Shown: positions 21,722-32,700 of the stretch, one piece after another
Position numbering within the stretch: the stretch's first letter is position 1
Layout of the letters: the number at the start of each line of letters is the position of its first letter
Assembly (NCBI RefSeq): GCF_002112505.1
Contig: NZ_NEHW01000002.1
Span: forward strand, 372,001 to 436,000
Reading direction: 5' to 3'
Length of the DNA stretch: 64,000 nt
Source: Pseudomonas sp. R28(2017)
Lineage (GTDB): Bacteria; Pseudomonadota; Gammaproteobacteria; Pseudomonadales; Pseudomonadaceae
Program-made: the position numbers and the translations under genes
Notes under the pieces: generated by a model
What the model was told of the DNA's origin: nothing
The model's input: only the letters and a program-made list of their open reading frames with translations
Databases searched by the model: none

Positions 21722-22642
21722 ATGTCGGAACGGATTCAAGCTTTGCACGCCCTGCGTGCCTTCGAGGTGGCCTCGCGCTACGGCTCGTTCACCCGGGCCG
21801 CCGAAGAGCTGGCCCTGACCCAGGGCGCGGTCAGCCATCACATCAAGACGCTCGAATCCATGTTCGGGTGCGACCTGTTCGAGCGCCGCGGCCCCAAGTT
21901 GAGCCTCACCGAGCATGGGCGGCTGTTGGCCCAGGAGCTGAAGGTCGGCTTCAAGATCATCGAGAATGCCTGCGCGCTGCTGCGCCAGGACCGCTATGGG
22001 CTGCGTCTGAAAGCCCCGTCGACGCTGACCGTGCGCTGGCTGCTGCGGGCGCTGGACGGCTTCAAGAAGCTCGAAGACAACTGCAGCGTGCAGCTGTCGA
22101 GCGTGTGGATGGACATCGACTCGGTGGACTTCTACTCCGAGCCCTACGATTGCGCCATCCTCCTCGCCAACGGCCGTTTCCCGGCCGATGTCGAGAGCGT
22201 CAAGCTGTTCGATGAATGGCTGATTCCGGTCTGCCATCCGGACTACATGACGCAAGCGCAACCGGAGCTGGCCGACCTGCGCCAGTGTGAGTTCCTGCAT
22301 CCGTCCCCGGACCGCCGCGACTGGCGGCGCTGGCTGGCACGCATGGATGCCCTGGACATCAGCATCGACCAGGGCCAGGTGTTCGACACCCTCGACCAAG
22401 GCATCTCGGCAGCCCAGCAGGGGCTGGGCATTTCGGTGGTCGACCTGGTGCTGGCCAGTGCCGACCTCGGCGCCGGGCGCCTGGTGACACCGTTCAAGCA
22501 CGCGGTGTCGACCGGCGACGGGTATTACATGACCTGGCTCAAGAGCAGCCCGAAAGCGCGGCAGATGCACAAGCTGCGCGATTTTCTGCTGGCCCAGGTG
22601 CCGCCGCTGGCCTACAAGGACATCGACTACCTGTACGGCTGA
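21722..22642 (+). CDS. LysR-family transcriptional regulator (GcvA-like)
   Basis: Encodes 306 residues. The N-terminal winged helix-turn-helix (residues about 5-65: LHALRAFEVASRYGSFTRAAEELALTQGAVSHHIKTLE) is of the GcvA/AmpR subgroup. A type-2 periplasmic-binding sensor domain follows (about 95-300). It is divergent from the YqcI-lysE-SGNH unit, and such an arrangement normally means it regulates that unit. Its effector is unknown. Confidence 0.92.
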   Translation: MSERIQALHALRAFEVASRYGSFTRAAEELALTQGAVSHHIKTLESMFGCDLFERRGPKLSLTEHGRLLAQELKVGFKIIENACALLRQDRYGLRLKAPSTLTVRWLLRALDGFKKLEDNCSVQLSSVWMDIDSVDFYSEPYDCAILLANGRFPADVESVKLFDEWLIPVCHPDYMTQAQPELADLRQCEFLHPSPDRRDWRRWLARMDALDISIDQGQVFDTLDQGISAAQQGLGISVVDLVLASADLGAGRLVTPFKHAVSTGDGYYMTWLKSSPKARQMHKLRDFLLAQVPPLAYKDIDYLYG

Positions 22643-22732
22643 AACCCCGATGCGGCACAGCGGCTTCGTGGCGACGGCGCGCTGGCGTAGAATCGTCGCC
22701 ATCAACCGTGCAGACGAGGCGAGGACCACGCA

Positions 22733-25093
22733 GTGGAGTTGCAACAGGGCTTTGTCCTGACCCGGCATTGGCATGACACGCCCGACGGTACCTGTGTGGA
22801 GTTCTGGCTGGCAACGGATGCCGGGCCAAGGTTGTTGCGCCTGGCCGCGCAGGAGTCGGTCGCGTTCATCCCCCAGGCGCAGGCCGAGCACGCCCGTGTG
22901 CTGTTGGCCAAGGAGCAGGGCGTGCAGCTCAAGCCGCTGCGCCTGAAAGACTTCGATCAGCGGCCGATGCTTGGCCTCTACACCCGCCAGCACCGTCAGT
23001 TGATGCAATTGGAACAGCGCCTGCGTGCAGCCGGGATCGACGTGTTCGAAGCCGACATACGCCCCCCCGAGCGCTACCTGATGGAGCGCTTCATCACCGC
23101 GCCGGTGCAGTTCGCCGGCCAGCCGGATGCCCAGGGCGTGTATTGCGATGCTCAGCTCAAGCCCTCGCCGGGCTACCGCCCGACGCTGCGCCTGGCCTCG
23201 CTGGACATCGAGACCAGCGAGCGTGGCGAGCTGTACAGCATCGCCCTGGAAGGCTGCGGCCAGCGCCAGGTATACATGCTCGGGCCGGCCAATGGCGCTG
23301 CCGATGAACTGGACTTCGACCTGCATTATTGTGCGGACCGTGCCGAGTTGTTGCAGTGCCTGAACCAGTGGATGGCCGAGCACGACCCGGATGCAATCAT
23401 CGGCTGGAACCTGATCCAGTTCGACCTGCGCCTGCTGCACGAGCATGCCAAGGCGCTGCAGGTGCCCCTGGCCCTGGGCCGCAACGCGGCGCCGATGACC
23501 TTGCGCAGCCAGGCCGGTGGTGGCCACGTGTTCGCCGATGCGCCCGGGCGGCTGTTGATCGACGGCATCGAGGCCCTGCGTTCAGCGACCTGGAGCTTCC
23601 CTTCGTTCAGCCTGGAAAGCGTTGCCCAGACCTTGCTGGGCGAAGGCAAGGCCATCGATACGCCGTACCAGCGCATGGATGAAATCAACCGCCGTTTCGC
23701 CGAGGACAAGCCGGCCCTGGCACGCTACAACCTCAAGGACTGTGAACTGGTCACCCGTATCTTCGCGCATACCCGCCTGCTGGAGTTCCTCATGGAACGC
23801 GCCTCGGTCACCGGCCTTGCCGTGGACCGCAGCGGTGGTTCGGTGGCTGCATTCTGCCACCTGTACATCCCGCAGATGCACCGCCTGGGCTTCGTCGCGC
23901 CCAGCCTCGGCAGCCGCCCGGACGAGGCCAGCCCGGGTGGTTTTGTCATGGACTCGCGCCCGGGGCTGTACGATTCGGTCCTGGTGCTGGACTACAAGAG
24001 CCTGTATCCGTCGATCATCCGCACGTTCCTGATCGACCCGGTGGGCCTGGTCGAAGGCCTGCGCCTGGCGGATGACGAGCATTCCGTGGAGGGCTTTCGC
24101 GGCGGGCGGTTCTCGCGCACCCGGCACTGCCTGCCGGCCATTGTCGAGCGTGTATGGCAGGGCCGGGAGGCGGCCAAGCGCGAGGGTAATGCCCCCCTGT
24201 CGCAAGCGCTGAAGATCATCATGAATGCCTTCTACGGCGTACTCGGCTCCAGCGGTTGCCGCTTTTTCGACCCGCGCCTTGCCTCGTCGATCACCCTGCG
24301 CGGCCACCAGATCATGCGCCAGACCCGCGCGTTGATCGAAGCGCAGGGTTATGAAGTGATCTATGGGGACACCGACTCCACTTTCGTCTGGCTCAAGGGC
24401 GCCCATGACGAAGCGGCTGCGGCGCGGATTGGCCGTGACCTGGTGGCACAGGTCAACCAGTGGTGGCGCGAGCACCTGCGCACCACCCTGAACCTGGAAA
24501 GCGCGCTGGAGTTGCAGTTCGAGGTGCATTACCGGCGTTTCCTGATGCCCACCATCCGAGGGGCGGACGAGGGCAGCAAGAAGCGCTACGCCGGCCTGGT
24601 GCAGCGCGCCGATGGCAGCGAAGACATGGTCTACAAGGGCCTGGAATCGGTGCGCACCGATTGGTCGCCGCTGGCTCAGCGCTTCCAGCAGGAACTGTAC
24701 GGGCGGATCTTCCGTGGCCAGCCCTACCGTGAATATGTCGTCGAGTATGTGCGCCAGACCTTGGCGGGCGAGCACGACGCGTTGCTGGTGTACCGCAAGC
24801 GCCTGCGCCGGCCGTTGGCCGACTACCAGCGCAATGTCCCGCCGCATGTGCGCGCTGCACGCCTGGCGGATGATTACAACGGCCGCCTGGGCCGCCCTCG
24901 GCAATACCAGCGCGGCGGCTGGATCAGCTACCTGGTCACCACCGCAGGCCCCGAGCCGCTGGAGAACCTGCAGGCGCCGATCGACTATGAGCACTACCTG
25001 AGTCGGCAACTGCAACCGGTGGCCGATGCCATCCTGCCCTTCGTCGGTGATGACTTCAGTGCCCTCACCGATCGCCAGCTGCTGTTGTTCTGA
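22733..25093 (+). CDS. polB: DNA polymerase II
   Basis: This 786-residue family B polymerase, SOS-associated in E. coli, is used for replication restart and translesion bypass. Exonuclease motifs are [14 protein letters not shown] (Exo I, DxE near 160), [14 protein letters not shown] (Exo II) and YNLKDCEL (Exo III). Polymerase motifs are [14 protein letters not shown] (A), [13 protein letters not shown] (B) and YGDTDSTFV (C). Length matches E. coli Pol II (783). The start is GTG at 22733 with an AGGA site; no LexA box was recognised in the short upstream region. It is followed by the NEL toxin genes but probably not functionally tied to them. Confidence 0.96.
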   Translation: MELQQGFVLTRHWHDTPDGTCVEFWLATDAGPRLLRLAAQESVAFIPQAQAEHARVLLAKEQGVQLKPLRLKDFDQRPMLGLYTRQHRQLMQLEQRLRAAGIDVFEADIRPPERYLMERFITAPVQFAGQPDAQGVYCDAQLKPSPGYRPTLRLASLDIETSERGELYSIALEGCGQRQVYMLGPANGAADELDFDLHYCADRAELLQCLNQWMAEHDPDAIIGWNLIQFDLRLLHEHAKALQVPLALGRNAAPMTLRSQAGGGHVFADAPGRLLIDGIEALRSATWSFPSFSLESVAQTLLGEGKAIDTPYQRMDEINRRFAEDKPALARYNLKDCELVTRIFAHTRLLEFLMERASVTGLAVDRSGGSVAAFCHLYIPQMHRLGFVAPSLGSRPDEASPGGFVMDSRPGLYDSVLVLDYKSLYPSIIRTFLIDPVGLVEGLRLADDEHSVEGFRGGRFSRTRHCLPAIVERVWQGREAAKREGNAPLSQALKIIMNAFYGVLGSSGCRFFDPRLASSITLRGHQIMRQTRALIEAQGYEVIYGDTDSTFVWLKGAHDEAAAARIGRDLVAQVNQWWREHLRTTLNLESALELQFEVHYRRFLMPTIRGADEGSKKRYAGLVQRADGSEDMVYKGLESVRTDWSPLAQRFQQELYGRIFRGQPYREYVVEYVRQTLAGEHDALLVYRKRLRRPLADYQRNVPPHVRAARLADDYNGRLGRPRQYQRGGWISYLVTTAGPEPLENLQAPIDYEHYLSRQLQPVADAILPFVGDDFSALTDRQLLLF

Positions 25094-25171
25094 GTCGCGG
25101 GGTAGCTATGTAACCCATGCCGGCAAGCCTGGGAATTAGCGTTGCCTCTTCATCAAACGTGAAGGTGCGAC

Positions 25172-28100
25172 ATGAACCAAGCTAATGCCCCTCTGGATGA
25201 TCGCCGGCTGGCGATGGAACAAGGCTTTCAGGACGGCATGATCGCCCGCAGCCTGCCAAGCTGGGTTGCCCGGCTCCGGCTGGATTCTCCAGCAAGCGGC
25301 AGGCAAGGGCCGGCGCTGACTGCCGGGCAGATGGCGGCGCTGCAGCAGGCGCTGAAGGCCAGCCTGGCCTGCCGGCAGCGGCTGAGCCTGGACCTGGCGC
25401 GTCTCCAGGGCATCCGGCAACACTGCAAACCGCTATTGCAGCAGGCCCTGCGCGAAAGCCTGCATACCTCGGTCGACTGCGATTCGCTGTATTACCGGCA
25501 TTTCCACTTTGTGATCACCGGCAAACCCGTGTTCGCCACCGGTCATTGGCCGCAGCAAGAAAAAGCCAGTCACGATTCGCCAGTGCTCGATGCAGCCCTG
25601 GCCAACTTCACCGAAGCGCAAGCCAGTGGACATGCCCTGCCGCGCAGCGACCGCGTGGTCGAGCGCGATGGCTCGACACTGCAGATGATGAGCGCCCAGG
25701 CATTCGCCAGAGGGTGTCGCAAACTGGACCTCGGTCAACGCTACCAGGATCACCTCGCCGCCATTCTCGATGCACCCGCCGCGCATACTGCAAGTGGGCA
25801 TGCCGTGAGCGCATCATTGAAAGAGCAGCAATCGGCGACCTGGTTGGTCGACGCTTGCCAGGCCCATGCCGAGGGAGTGCTGACGGTCGCCGAGCTGGAG
25901 CTGGTGTTTGCCTTGTGCCGTGGCGACTGGCCTGTGTCGCTCGCCGGTTACCCGGTACGGGCACGTCAGCTGACGGTTTACGAATGCGCGCTCGAACAGA
26001 TCGTCGTGCTCGAAATCGACGGCGCCGCCGGGTTCGGCTCGAACCGGCGAGTACTGGTGCATGTTCCCGCAGACCCGGTCAGCCCATGGAGCGCCGCGGC
26101 GGACCTCGACACCTTCATTCGTCGCACGCTGGGCAAGCGCCTGGCCGATGAGGCGTATCAGCGCTTTTTCAGCCGCTTCGTCCGCCGCCGTGACCAGGCG
26201 TCCTTTTTTGCCAGGGTCGGTCTTGAGCTGATGGACGTGGTCGAAGCCGCTTCGCGAGACATGGACCAGCACATGGCCGATTATCCGTTGCCGCTGTTCG
26301 ATCACCTCGCCCAGGCCCGGATCGAGCAGATCAAGGCCGATGCAGCCTTCATCGCCGTGCCGGTCAAGGTGCTCGATAGCGAGGTCCAGCAAGCGCGGCA
26401 GGCGCGCTTCATCTCGGCCCTGTGGACGGTGGCGGGGCTGGCGGGGCTGTTCGTGCCGGCAGTGAATGCCGTGGTTCTGGCTGCAGTCGCCTGGGACATG
26501 TTCAAGCATGTGTTTCATGCCGTGGAGGCCTGGCGCGATGGCGATGTTCGGGCTGCACAGGACCATCTGCTAAGCATTCTCGGCACCGTCATTGCGGGCG
26601 GCGTCACCGCCGTGGCAGTGCGTGCGCTGAGTCGGGAGTGGAACCTGGTCGACAGCCTAGTGACGGCTCGCCTCGAAGATGGCCGCGAGCTGCTCTGGCA
26701 GTTCGACATGGCGCCTTTGCGCAGCGTCGCGCCCCCGGTCCAGGCGCTGCCTGATGAACAGGGCATCTACCGCCTGGGCGACAACTGCTGGGTGCGCATG
26801 CAAGGCCATTTCTATGCGGTGCGCCAGCGCGACGACGGGCAGTGGCAAGTACTGCCCCGCGACGGCCACGGTCCCATGTTGCGCCACAACGGCGCTGGCG
26901 CCTGGCGAGTCTGGTGCGAATCGCCGCTGGAATGGGACGAGCCCCGTGCGCTGTTCCGCCGCCTGGGTAACGATTTCGGGCAGTTGAGCGACGAACAGAT
27001 CGATCAGGTGCTGGCCATCCATGCCATCGACGCCGACCAGTTGCGCGGCTTGCACGTCTGCGGCCGTGCGCCGGAAGCCTGCCTGGTCGATTCCGTGAGC
27101 CGAGTACTGCTGGCCAGGCGCATTCAGGCGTTGGTCAGTGAGCTGCGAAGCGGCACCGCTACTGACCGTGAACTGCTTGAGCGCGTGCAGCGTTGGGAGG
27201 GGGCAGAGGGGCTCCCGCCACAGGCCTTGGCAAAACGGGTATGGCGCCAGCGCCGGTCATTCCTGCAACAGTTGTACTACGAAAAATACCCCGTCACGGC
27301 GGATACCCATGAGCTGCAGCGCAGCTTCCCCAGCTTGCATCGCCTGGGCGCCGAGGAGCTGTTGAATGGAGCTCGCCAGGCGCATCTGGAGCTCTCGGCG
27401 GCTGCACTGGCCAGGCGTATCCGCTGTCTGCGGGTGCACGAAGCACTGCTGTTCGACACCCCGCAGAGCCTGGATCTGGCCCGTGTGGTGTTCAGGCTGG
27501 CGGAGCAACTACCGGGTGCCGACAAGGGCCCCGCCTGGCAGTTGTTCGACGGTGACGCACTGGAGCCGGTGAGCCAGTCGAGGGTCGGGCAACCGCTGTG
27601 GCGCCTGCACCATCGAGCCGGGGCGTTCCAGCTCAGCGATGAAAGCGGCGCCACGGTGGGCACGGATGGCGAGCTGTTCGAGGTGATGGCCAATGCCTAC
27701 TCGAGTGAACAGCGCGCGGCACTGGGGCTGGGTGAGCCATTCGCTTCGCAGTTGCGGGCTGCGCTGGCCAGCCGCCTGGCGGGGCAGGAAGATAAGCTGG
27801 CAGAGTGGCTCGGTATCAGGCGTGATCCTGGCTTTTTCCGGATGCCACAACAGTTGGGTGATGGCCGGGTCGGCTACCCGCTGAGTCAGTGGCGCCGCCG
27901 CCTCGGGCTGGAACGGCAGCGCCCGGTAAGCCTGCTGGCAGAGTTGCGTGATCTGTACCCGGGGCTGGACGATGAAGCGGTCGTGCGCTGGCTCGACAAC
28001 CTGCGAGCGTCGCAACGAAGCCCGGCTGCCGAGCTGCAAGCACTGCGGCAACAGCTCACGGCCTTGCGCCAGTGCCTCAGGGCCTGGCAGTTCTCAACCG

Positions 28101-29659
28101 TCCGCACCTGGCGCTGGAAGGCGCGCAGGGAGTTCGCCCAAGGGCTGCTCGAATGCTGGCGTTATCAGGTGCCGCGCCAGCTGGGTGCGGTTGCCGAAGA
28201 GCACGCCTACATGTTCAGCACCTACGGCAGCGACCTGGACGCGTTACCCGCACTGCCGCCCGACGTCAGCTTCGGCCATGTGACGGAAATCGGCTTGCGT
28301 ACCTTGCAACTGCGCGAGGTGCCGGAAGGCTTCCTGCGGGCCTTCCCCTCGCTGCGTTCGCTGAGCGTGACCAACTGCCGGTTGCGCAGCCTGTCGCTGC
28401 CCGAGGCCATGGCCGCTCGCCTGAATGTGCTGGACCTGTCGGGCAACCAGTTGCGGATGGACGAACCGCTGCACCGCTTGCTGGCGCACGCCGGCTCGCT
28501 GGTCTACCTTAATCTGTCGCACAACCCGCTGGCGCGCGCGTTTGCGCTGGAGGGCATGCCGGGTCTGCGCACACTGCTGCTGTGCAACACGCAGTTGGTC
28601 GAGATGCCGACGGGGGTCATGCAGGCGCCGCGACTCACTACCCTTGACCTCAGCGAAAACCGCATCTTTGCGCTGCCATTCGCCTTCTATCGCTCCAGGC
28701 TGTGGCTGGGTGCCAGGGTGCGGCTTAGCGGAAACCCACTGGCGTTGGCGGCGGACGCCTGGCATGAAGTGGCTGACGGCGAAGTGCCGCTCAAGCTGCG
28801 CTGGCTCGACCTGGTTGCCCGTGGGCAGCGGGACCAGATGGCCGATATCTGGGGCAAGCTCGATGGCAAGCCTGCTTCGAGGGACTTCTTCCACCTGCTG
28901 GAGCGGCTGACCACATCGGCCGACTTCCAGGAGGGGTTCCTGGCCCGCTACCTGGCGTTGCGGGTGTTCAGGATGCTGGCCTACATGTCCGAGCGCCCGG
29001 CGTTGCAGGGGCAGCTGTATGAGCATGCGCTGACCGAACATTGCCAGGACAACGCCACCCTGCGCTTCAGTGACCTGGAGGTGCGGGTGCGGGTCTGGAA
29101 GGCCTTGCACGGTGATCTGTCCGGTGAGCGCGAGTGCGCATTGCTGCACCTGGGGGCGCAGTGCTGGCGGCTGGACACGCTGGATACGGTGGCCGGGATG
29201 CATGCCATCGCGGCGGGCCGGGCGGAGGAATCGATCGAGTTTGCGCTGGCCTACCGGCTGGCGTTGGCAGACACGCTGGATCTGCCCATCGAGCATGACG
29301 ACATGCTCAACCCCGGGGTGGCCAACCTTGCAAGCCATGATCTGGTCAATGCCCAGCGTTTGGTCAGGTCTGCCCAGTCCAGCGATGCGCTGGCTGACTA
29401 TCTGCTAACCCATGAATTCTGGCGCGAGCACCTGACGCAACGACACGAAGCCCGCCTGCGTGTACCGCAAGCCTTGCACGATGAGCTGGAGACGCTGCTC
29501 GCAAGCGATGCCGGGCAGGCACAGATCGACCGCCTGCACGCACGCATCCAGCAGCGCGAGCGCAATCTGCTGGAACAGCTTTCACGCGAGGCCATTGCCC
29601 GGAACCTGCCCCTGGTCTTCATACCGCCGGTTGTACCGCGGGCGTCGCTGCGTGAGTAG
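25172..29659 (+). CDS. Giant LRR and NEL-type E3 ubiquitin ligase protein (copy 1)
   Basis: Encodes 1,495 residues. The N-terminal ~600 residues resemble the DUF6543/dermonecrotic-toxin-like module of Pseudomonas LRR-NEL proteins and include two hydrophobic stretches (about 410-445 and 468-486) that could insert in membranes. A middle helical region follows. Leucine-rich repeats span about 1033-1170 (LNVLDLSGNQL, LVYLNLSHNPL, LTTLDLSENRI). A C-terminal NEL domain as in IpaH/SspH/SlrP spans about 1205-1480. The NEL active-site pattern Cys-x-Asp is present as Cys1291-Gln-Asp1293, so a ubiquitin ligase acting on a eukaryotic host is predicted. There is no signal peptide. A GAAGG site precedes the ATG. 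A paralogue follows directly. No secretion genes are nearby, so delivery is unknown. Confidence 0.82.
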   Translation: MNQANAPLDDRRLAMEQGFQDGMIARSLPSWVARLRLDSPASGRQGPALTAGQMAALQQALKASLACRQRLSLDLARLQGIRQHCKPLLQQALRESLHTSVDCDSLYYRHFHFVITGKPVFATGHWPQQEKASHDSPVLDAALANFTEAQASGHALPRSDRVVERDGSTLQMMSAQAFARGCRKLDLGQRYQDHLAAILDAPAAHTASGHAVSASLKEQQSATWLVDACQAHAEGVLTVAELELVFALCRGDWPVSLAGYPVRARQLTVYECALEQIVVLEIDGAAGFGSNRRVLVHVPADPVSPWSAAADLDTFIRRTLGKRLADEAYQRFFSRFVRRRDQASFFARVGLELMDVVEAASRDMDQHMADYPLPLFDHLAQARIEQIKADAAFIAVPVKVLDSEVQQARQARFISALWTVAGLAGLFVPAVNAVVLAAVAWDMFKHVFHAVEAWRDGDVRAAQDHLLSILGTVIAGGVTAVAVRALSREWNLVDSLVTARLEDGRELLWQFDMAPLRSVAPPVQALPDEQGIYRLGDNCWVRMQGHFYAVRQRDDGQWQVLPRDGHGPMLRHNGAGAWRVWCESPLEWDEPRALFRRLGNDFGQLSDEQIDQVLAIHAIDADQLRGLHVCGRAPEACLVDSVSRVLLARRIQALVSELRSGTATDRELLERVQRWEGAEGLPPQALAKRVWRQRRSFLQQLYYEKYPVTADTHELQRSFPSLHRLGAEELLNGARQAHLELSAAALARRIRCLRVHEALLFDTPQSLDLARVVFRLAEQLPGADKGPAWQLFDGDALEPVSQSRVGQPLWRLHHRAGAFQLSDESGATVGTDGELFEVMANAYSSEQRAALGLGEPFASQLRAALASRLAGQEDKLAEWLGIRRDPGFFRMPQQLGDGRVGYPLSQWRRRLGLERQRPVSLLAELRDLYPGLDDEAVVRWLDNLRASQRSPAAELQALRQQLTALRQCLRAWQFSTVRTWRWKARREFAQGLLECWRYQVPRQLGAVAEEHAYMFSTYGSDLDALPALPPDVSFGHVTEIGLRTLQLREVPEGFLRAFPSLRSLSVTNCRLRSLSLPEAMAARLNVLDLSGNQLRMDEPLHRLLAHAGSLVYLNLSHNPLARAFALEGMPGLRTLLLCNTQLVEMPTGVMQAPRLTTLDLSENRIFALPFAFYRSRLWLGARVRLSGNPLALAADAWHEVADGEVPLKLRWLDLVARGQRDQMADIWGKLDGKPASRDFFHLLERLTTSADFQEGFLARYLALRVFRMLAYMSERPALQGQLYEHALTEHCQDNATLRFSDLEVRVRVWKALHGDLSGERECALLHLGAQCWRLDTLDTVAGMHAIAAGRAEESIEFALAYRLALADTLDLPIEHDDMLNPGVANLASHDLVNAQRLVRSAQSSDALADYLLTHEFWREHLTQRHEARLRVPQALHDELETLLASDAGQAQIDRLHARIQQRERNLLEQLSREAIARNLPLVFIPPVVPRASLRE

Positions 29660-29728
29660 TAGTTATCTAGCCTGGGCCTGGCGCGTGAACCGCCTAACCT
29701 CGTGCCTTCGACAACGACGGAGGCATGT

Positions 29729-32700
29729 ATGGGCACACCTGACCGAACCCTGACGGCGGAACAGCAGCTGGCCATGGAGCAGGCGTATCAGGACAAGCTG
29801 ATCGCCAAGCGGCTGCCTGGCTGGTTGGGCAGGCTGGATAGCGTGCAGCTCGATGCAGTCAGCCAGGCGCTGAAGGCCAGCCTGCTGCATCGACAGCAGC
29901 TTGCTACTCGCCTCGCGGGCCTGCAGCCTGTCGATGCCTTCGTCAAGCGGGCATTGAACCAGGCCCTGACGGGCCGCTACGAGCGCGACGTGGATATCGA
30001 CCTGTTGTACCTGCGCCGTTGGTATTACTACTTCACCGAGAAGCCGACATGGGCCACCGGGCGCTGGCCGCAGATGGACCGGGACTACACCGACACGCCG
30101 CTGTATCAGGCTGCGTTGAACAACTTCACTGCCCAGGAAGCGGCCGGGGAGGGTGAGCCCAGGCGCAATGGCCTGTTCGATGTGTTGGGCAAGGAGCTGG
30201 GGCAACGGTCGGCGGCGGACTTTGCGGGGCTCTGCCGCAAGCTGGACCTGGGCGCGGCTTATCAGCAGCACCTGGACGCCGTGCTGGATGAAGCGTTCAG
30301 GGCGACCCTGACGCAGATGCTGCGCCAGGGTTTGCTGGTCGATGCCTACAGGGCAAGAAGCGACGGGGCGCTGGATGACCAGGAGCTGAAACTGATCATC
30401 ACCCTGGCGCAGGAATCGCGCCTGCAGCAGCTGGACGGTTCGGTGGTGCGCTATCGGCAACTGCAGCTCAGTGGCTGTGACGTGCAGCAGGTCATCGTGC
30501 TGCAAGTGCTTGACGAGGGTTTGTTGCGCAACACCACACGGCGAATCCTCGTGTACATTCCGGGCGACCGCAATGGTGCCTGGAGCGGCCACCCGAGCCT
30601 GCAAGGTTTTATTGGCGAAGTGCTGCAGCAACGCCTGCGGGATCGGCAGTACCAACAGTTCTTTCGCCGCTTCATCAAGCTTCGCGACCAGCAGCGGTTC
30701 TCTGCCGCCCATACCAGCGGCAGCCTGACGGGGCAGCTGCTGAGCATCGGCGAGGCGCTTTTCGACCATTTGCCAGCTGCGCGTATCGCCCAGATCAAAG
30801 ACGATGCTGCGATGGTCGTCACGCCAACGGCACAAGTGGACCGCGCCCTGCAGGCGCATCGCGACCAGCAGCTCAAGCAGCAAGGCTGGGCCCTGGCAAC
30901 GCTGGCCGGGTTATTCATACCGGCGCTGGGCGGCGTGGTACTGGCGGCAACCGTCTGGGAGCTGCTTGGCGAGGTGTTCCAGGGCATCGACGACTGGCGC
31001 GACGGGGACACCCAGGCCGCGCTGGAACACCTGACCAAGGTCGCCAGGGACGTGGCACTGGTCGCGCTCACCGGGGCTGGCGTTGCGCTTGCGCGGCGGG
31101 CCTGGACGGGCTCCAGCTTTGTCGATGGCCTGGTGCCGACGCAGCTGGAAGACGGTAGCGAGAAACTCTGGGACCAGAACCTGCAGGCATACCGGCGCCC
31201 GGCGCCTGCCGCGGACAATGAGGCGGATGCCTTGGGTATCCATGCCGACGGTGAGCATGACCTGGTGGAGCTGGACGGGCATTGGTACAACATCGTGCAG
31301 CGCAGCGAGGACCAGCAGTGGCAGGTACGGCCGCAGCAGGGGCACGGTCCACTGTTGCGCCATAACGGCGCAGGTGCCTGGCGGCTCTGGAGCGAACGGC
31401 CGTCGCAGTGGGCCGACCCTCGGTACCTGTTTCGACGCCTGGGTACGCCCTTCCGTCAGTTGACCGATGGACAGGTCGATCAGGTGCTGGCCAATCAGGG
31501 GCTGGCAAGCGACGATCTGCGCGCCTTGCACATGTACGGCAGGGCGCCGGACCCGGCGCTGGTCGATGCCGTATTGCGCGCGCGCCTGGCCGGGCGGGTG
31601 GCACAGCTGATCGAGCATTTGCGTGCGGGGAGTGTGCCCGTGGATTCGGATGCACTCGCCTATGCCCGGGCCTTGCCCGGTGCGGCAAGCATGCCTGGAC
31701 CCGCGCTGGGCGAACTGGCCTGGGCCAGCCGCCAGGCGTTGTGGCAGCAATGGTACGAAGACGTGCAACTGCCCGAGTCTGCCAGCATCGCCACACTGCG
31801 TCGGGCGTTCCCCAGCTTGCACGTGCTGGCCGCCGACGCGGTGCTGCGTGCGGCGACCGATGCCGATCGCCAGGCGCTATTGGACTTCGCCCGTATCACC
31901 CCGGGGCTGGCCCGGTTGGCAAGGGCCAGTGCGATACATGCCCGGGTATCGCGGGTGATCGAGGCCATGCAGATCGATACCCCGCAGCACCTGGACATGG
32001 CGCGTGTGGTGCTGCGGCTGTTCGAACACTTGACCCGGACCGCCAATGGCCCGGTCTGGCGGCTGTTCGACGACCAGGCCCCAGGCCCGCTGCTGACCAC
32101 CCGTGGCATTGGCACACACTATGACTTGATCCATCGGCACGGGCGTTTCGCATTGCGCGATGCACAAGGGCTGAGCTTGGGTGAGCCCGGGGATGTGTTC
32201 GAAGTCATGACCCGGGCGCTTCCTGCTGCGCAGTGGCACGCCCTGGGGCTGGCTGAGCCGGTGTCCGCCAGCTTGCGACAGGCCCTTGCCGAGCGCGCGG
32301 TCGAGCAGCGGGCGCAGCTGCCGGCGATGCTCGGGGTGGCCCGCCAGCCGGCATGGTGGGTGGCGCCGCAACGGGTCGGCAAGTGTGTCGGTTATCCGCT
32401 CAGTTGCTGCCCGGGCTGGTTCGATGCCTTCACCTTTCGGCCACGTTCGCTGGCGGCACGGGTGGCGGATCTGTACCCGGATTTTGACGATGACGAGCCT
32501 CAGATCCGTCGCTGGCTGGAAGACGTTCAAGCGGCGGGACGCGATGTGGCGCAACTGCTTGCAGAGCTCGAGCAGCAGCTCAAGCTGCTGGAGCGCCAGC
32601 TCAAGGCGTGGGCCCACAGTGCCCCCACTACCCGGCAGCGACAGGCGCGGCGCGAGTTCAGGCATGGGCTGGTCGACTGCTGGCGCTACATCGTGCCTCA

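Noticed and set aside
21704..23527. A 607-codon open frame opposite the LysR and polB genes
   Set aside because: Spans two real genes on the other strand and has no recognisable domain.
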